Source: Paraburkholderia phenazinium (GTDB taxonomy: Bacteria; Pseudomonadota; Gammaproteobacteria; Burkholderiales; Burkholderiaceae). From it: 64,000 bases of DNA. Positions 61,843 to 64,000 of the stretch are shown here, piece by piece (within the stretch, counting starts at the first letter, position 1; every line of letters begins with the position of its first letter). Location of the stretch: assembly GCF_900100735.1 (NCBI RefSeq), contig NZ_FNCJ01000014.1:124001-188000 (forward strand), read 5' to 3'. The notes beneath the pieces are model-generated. The model saw nothing but the letters and a program-made list of their open reading frames with translations, ran no database searches and was not told the origin of the DNA. The translations under genes and the position numbers were made by a program.

Positions 61843-63675
61843 TCACGACACCTTGCGCTGCTGGCCGATCGCCAGCCCGGGCTCTTCGCCCGCTGACGCC
61901 GGCCGCGCGCCATCCAGTTCCGCCTGCTGCCACAACATCTCCAGCGTGCGCCGCAAGCGTGCCGGGGTGACCGGCTTATGCAGTACCGGAATGCCTTGGG
62001 TAGCGAGCGTCGCCAGTTCGCCCGAGGCCATGTCGCCGGTAATCAGCAACATCACCGCTCCGTCGTGCCCCGAGCGCAGCAGGGTGTCGCGCACCGCGGC
62101 AAGCGCCTGCGCCCCGGTGTGTTGGTTCGCCAACTGGTAATCGCACAGCACCGCGTCGGGAACAAAACCTTCGTTGAGCATCTGCAGCGCGAGCGCCTCG
62201 TCGCGCACGCCGCGCGCGACGCAGCCCCAACGTCCCAGCAGGCTTGTCAGGCCTTCGAGAATCGACGGATCGTCGTCGATACAAAGCACCCGCCTGCCCT
62301 GCGCCGAAGGGCCGCTCACGACCGTATCGCTCAGGCTTGCCACAATTCCGTTGGGGTCGCCTGCCTGCACCGTAAAACGGAACACCGAACCGCGCCCGGG
62401 TGCCGAGCGCAGATGCAATTCGCCACCTAGCAGATCGACGAGGCGTTTGACAGTCGGCAAACCCAGCCCGTGTCCCTGGCGCGCGTCGCGCTGCGGATTG
62501 GCCACCTGATAGAACTCCTCAAAGATGCGTGCCTGCTCCTGCGCGGGAATGCCGATGCCCGAATCGCGCACCTCGATATAGCCGCCGCCGCGCCGCCCCG
62601 CGCGCCGCAAGCCCATCCAGATCGCGCCTTCCTCCGTATAGCGCACCGCATTCGAGAGCAGATTGCTCAGCACCCGTTCGAGCAGCACCGGATCGTCGTA
62701 GACCACCTGGGTGGTCGGCGCGATGCGCAACGCCAGCCCTTTGGCCGCCGCCTGCGGCCGGTACTGGCTCCCGACCCGCTCGAACAGCTCGCCGAGCCGG
62801 AAATGCAGCCGGATCACCTGGGTGACGCCGCTCTCCAGCCGCGCCAGATCGAGTACCTGGTTGAACAACTGATTGAGCGCCTCGACGTTGTGGACGATGT
62901 GATCGGCGGTTTTGGCGTGCTGCTGGGGCGTCACCGACGCGTCGTTGAGCGAGGCGGCCAGCAGACCGATGGCATGCAACGGCTGGCGCAGGTCGTGGCT
63001 CGCGGCGGCGAAAAAGCGCGTCTTGGCGAGACTCGCCTCTTCGGCCACCTGTTTCTGCTCGGCAAGCGATTCCGCCAGATGCTGCTGGTCGACCCGCGCA
63101 TGCACGACGCGCTGGAACAGCTTGCGATAGCTCACCGCGTAGACATTGATTGCGCAAAAGAAGAAGGCAAGGACGATGGCGAGAATGGTGCGGTCGAACG
63201 TGTGGCTGCCGAACAGCAGCACGATGGCCGGCAGCAGCACGAAGGTGATGCCGGTCGAAAAGTTCAGGACGTCGAAGCCGTTCGACATGAACACGCCCGC
63301 CGCCAGCGTCACCAGCATCACGGTATGCAGCACCGGCAGATCCACCTGGCGGCTATGAAACGCGAACCAGACGGCGAGCCCCGGCGCGCTATACAGCAGC
63401 GCTCCGCGCAGCGCGTGCAGCCTGATCCAGTTGCGCGCCGTCAGGGCATTGGGCCAGCGGCGCCGGCAGAACCACAGTGTCAGCGCGGCGCAATTCGCCA
63501 CCGCGTAAAAGCCGAAGCACGCCATGAACCGTTGCGGATACGGCATGTCGACCCAATAGATCGACACCAGCACCACGATCGCGAACCAGTGCGTAAAAAA
63601 CGCTATGGGGTCTTGCGCGTACAGCACGCGCACCAGGTCTTCGTCGATCGCTCGCTGGATAGGATCGTCCCGCAT
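61843..63675 (-). CDS. Hybrid sensor histidine kinase
   Basis: 610 aa. An N-terminal membrane domain of about six helices (residues 25-185) without a periplasmic loop domain is followed by HisKA with H227 (ASHDLRQPLHA), HATPase (SNAVRYTEEG near 341, DSGIGIP near 371, GHGLGLPTV near 401) and a C-terminal receiver with D512 (VLCDYQLANQ). The membrane-embedded sensor suggests a membrane or redox signal. It is convergent with the NarL-type regulator, the likely partner. Confidence 0.9.
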   Translation of the reverse strand: MRDDPIQRAIDEDLVRVLYAQDPIAFFTHWFAIVVLVSIYWVDMPYPQRFMACFGFYAVANCAALTLWFCRRRWPNALTARNWIRLHALRGALLYSAPGLAVWFAFHSRQVDLPVLHTVMLVTLAAGVFMSNGFDVLNFSTGITFVLLPAIVLLFGSHTFDRTILAIVLAFFFCAINVYAVSYRKLFQRVVHARVDQQHLAESLAEQKQVAEEASLAKTRFFAAASHDLRQPLHAIGLLAASLNDASVTPQQHAKTADHIVHNVEALNQLFNQVLDLARLESGVTQVIRLHFRLGELFERVGSQYRPQAAAKGLALRIAPTTQVVYDDPVLLERVLSNLLSNAVRYTEEGAIWMGLRRAGRRGGGYIEVRDSGIGIPAQEQARIFEEFYQVANPQRDARQGHGLGLPTVKRLVDLLGGELHLRSAPGRGSVFRFTVQAGDPNGIVASLSDTVVSGPSAQGRRVLCIDDDPSILEGLTSLLGRWGCVARGVRDEALALQMLNEGFVPDAVLCDYQLANQHTGAQALAAVRDTLLRSGHDGAVMLLITGDMASGELATLATQGIPVLHKPVTPARLRRTLEMLWQQAELDGARPASAGEEPGLAIGQQRKVS

Positions 63676-63979
63676 CGTGCGGTCTCCCGTGCAGTATTAC
63701 TGCGGTTGGGTCCGGCAGTTTCGATAGCGTAGTGCGGTAGGGCGAGAGGCGAGACGGGGTTCGTGCCGCGCGATGCCCGAAATGGTGCGTGGCATCGCGC
63801 GCGACGGTTTACCCGGCAGTTTACCTGTCAGCTATCACTTAATCCATATAGGCGAAGCCGCGCGCAAAAACCATACTGGGTTCACTTTCCAGCGCGGCCC
63901 AGGCCTTCTCAGACGGCCACCGCCGCCCCGCTTCGGGGCTGACCGCGCTCCCCTGCCCCATCCTTCGACGGAGGCTTCC
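63676..63979. other. Intergenic region with a 10-bp perfect dyad
   Basis: About 300 bp upstream of the hybrid kinase. GCGCGATGCC-N13-GGCATCGCGC (63768-63777, 63791-63800) is a perfect inverted repeat. A CATACTGGGTTCA element (63872-63884) resembles one near 14146. No coding signal is seen. Confidence 0.4.
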
Positions 63980-64000
63980 ATGGGCGCCTTACCCAGCCGC
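63980..64000 (+). CDS. Possible 5' end of a further gene (partial)
   Basis: An ATG with a good GGAGG ribosome-binding site opens seven codons (MGALPSR) before the right edge. Only the start is visible, so neither function nor reality can be judged. Confidence 0.3.

Noticed and set aside
1..64000. tRNA, rRNA, prophage or insertion sequence
   Set aside because: None recognised by eye; no transposase, integrase or terminal inverted repeat was found among the open frames.

Overview
The window looks like chromosomal DNA of a Burkholderiaceae bacterium, most likely Paraburkholderia, Burkholderia or a close relative. This is inferred from the high GC content, from gene families such as sdaA-soxBDAG, a fused LivH-LivM permease, paired CMD/AhpD proteins and a Cio-type oxidase, and from the dense mix of small catabolic clusters each with its own LysR, GntR, TetR or MerR regulator. 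I saw no rRNA, tRNA, insertion sequence, prophage or CRISPR array.

Left part (1-13 kb). A minus-strand operon sdaA-soxB-soxD-soxA (soxA cut by the left edge) converts sarcosine to glycine and, through serine, to pyruvate. It is divergent from a GlxA/GbdR-type AraC regulator. A solitary zwf with a clear terminator follows. Next come a trans-3-hydroxy-L-proline dehydratase and a pyrroline-2-carboxylate reductase, divergent from a FadR-type regulator with two candidate operators. A TrkA-N potassium channel closes the block.

Signalling and stress block (13-27 kb). A Cys-rich repeat gene that has lost its 5' end lies beside a C39-like protease and a BetR-HTH/receiver protein. These face a hybrid histidine kinase co-transcribed with a periplasmic molybdopterin-oxidoreductase-like protein, whose upstream region holds an 11-bp tandem repeat. 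A NERD/UvrD-like helicase, two glutathione transferases, a TPR/GT9-like protein, a His-rich Zur-like regulator that may be leaderless, a CheY-like receiver, a kdgT remnant, an RraA-family protein and an APH-family kinase follow.

Transport and catabolism block (27-54 kb). It starts with a TetR/MFS efflux pair, a zinc-ribbon membrane protein, an orphan TAXI binding protein and a MocR/EamA pair. A branched-chain-type ABC transporter (livF, livG, fused livHM, livK-like) then lies divergent from a LysR-flavoprotein-CMD-AhpD operon. That locus is the best candidate here for an uncharacterised catabolic system. After a quinone oxidoreductase/LysR pair, MerR, an SsuA-like protein and MscS, there is an operon of Baeyer-Villiger monooxygenase, SDR, PF10118-type hydrolase and alpha/beta hydrolase.

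Right part (54-64 kb). It carries a glycolipid-binding-type protein, a urea transporter, a class II aldolase, a 4-oxalocrotonate tautomerase and an orphan minus-strand terminator. A HigBA-like toxin-antitoxin pair follows, with an N-terminally short and probably leaderless toxin. A Cio-type cytochrome bd operon with a DUF2474-like small subunit lies downstream of a near-perfect FNR/ANR box. A convergent NarL-type regulator and hybrid kinase end the window.
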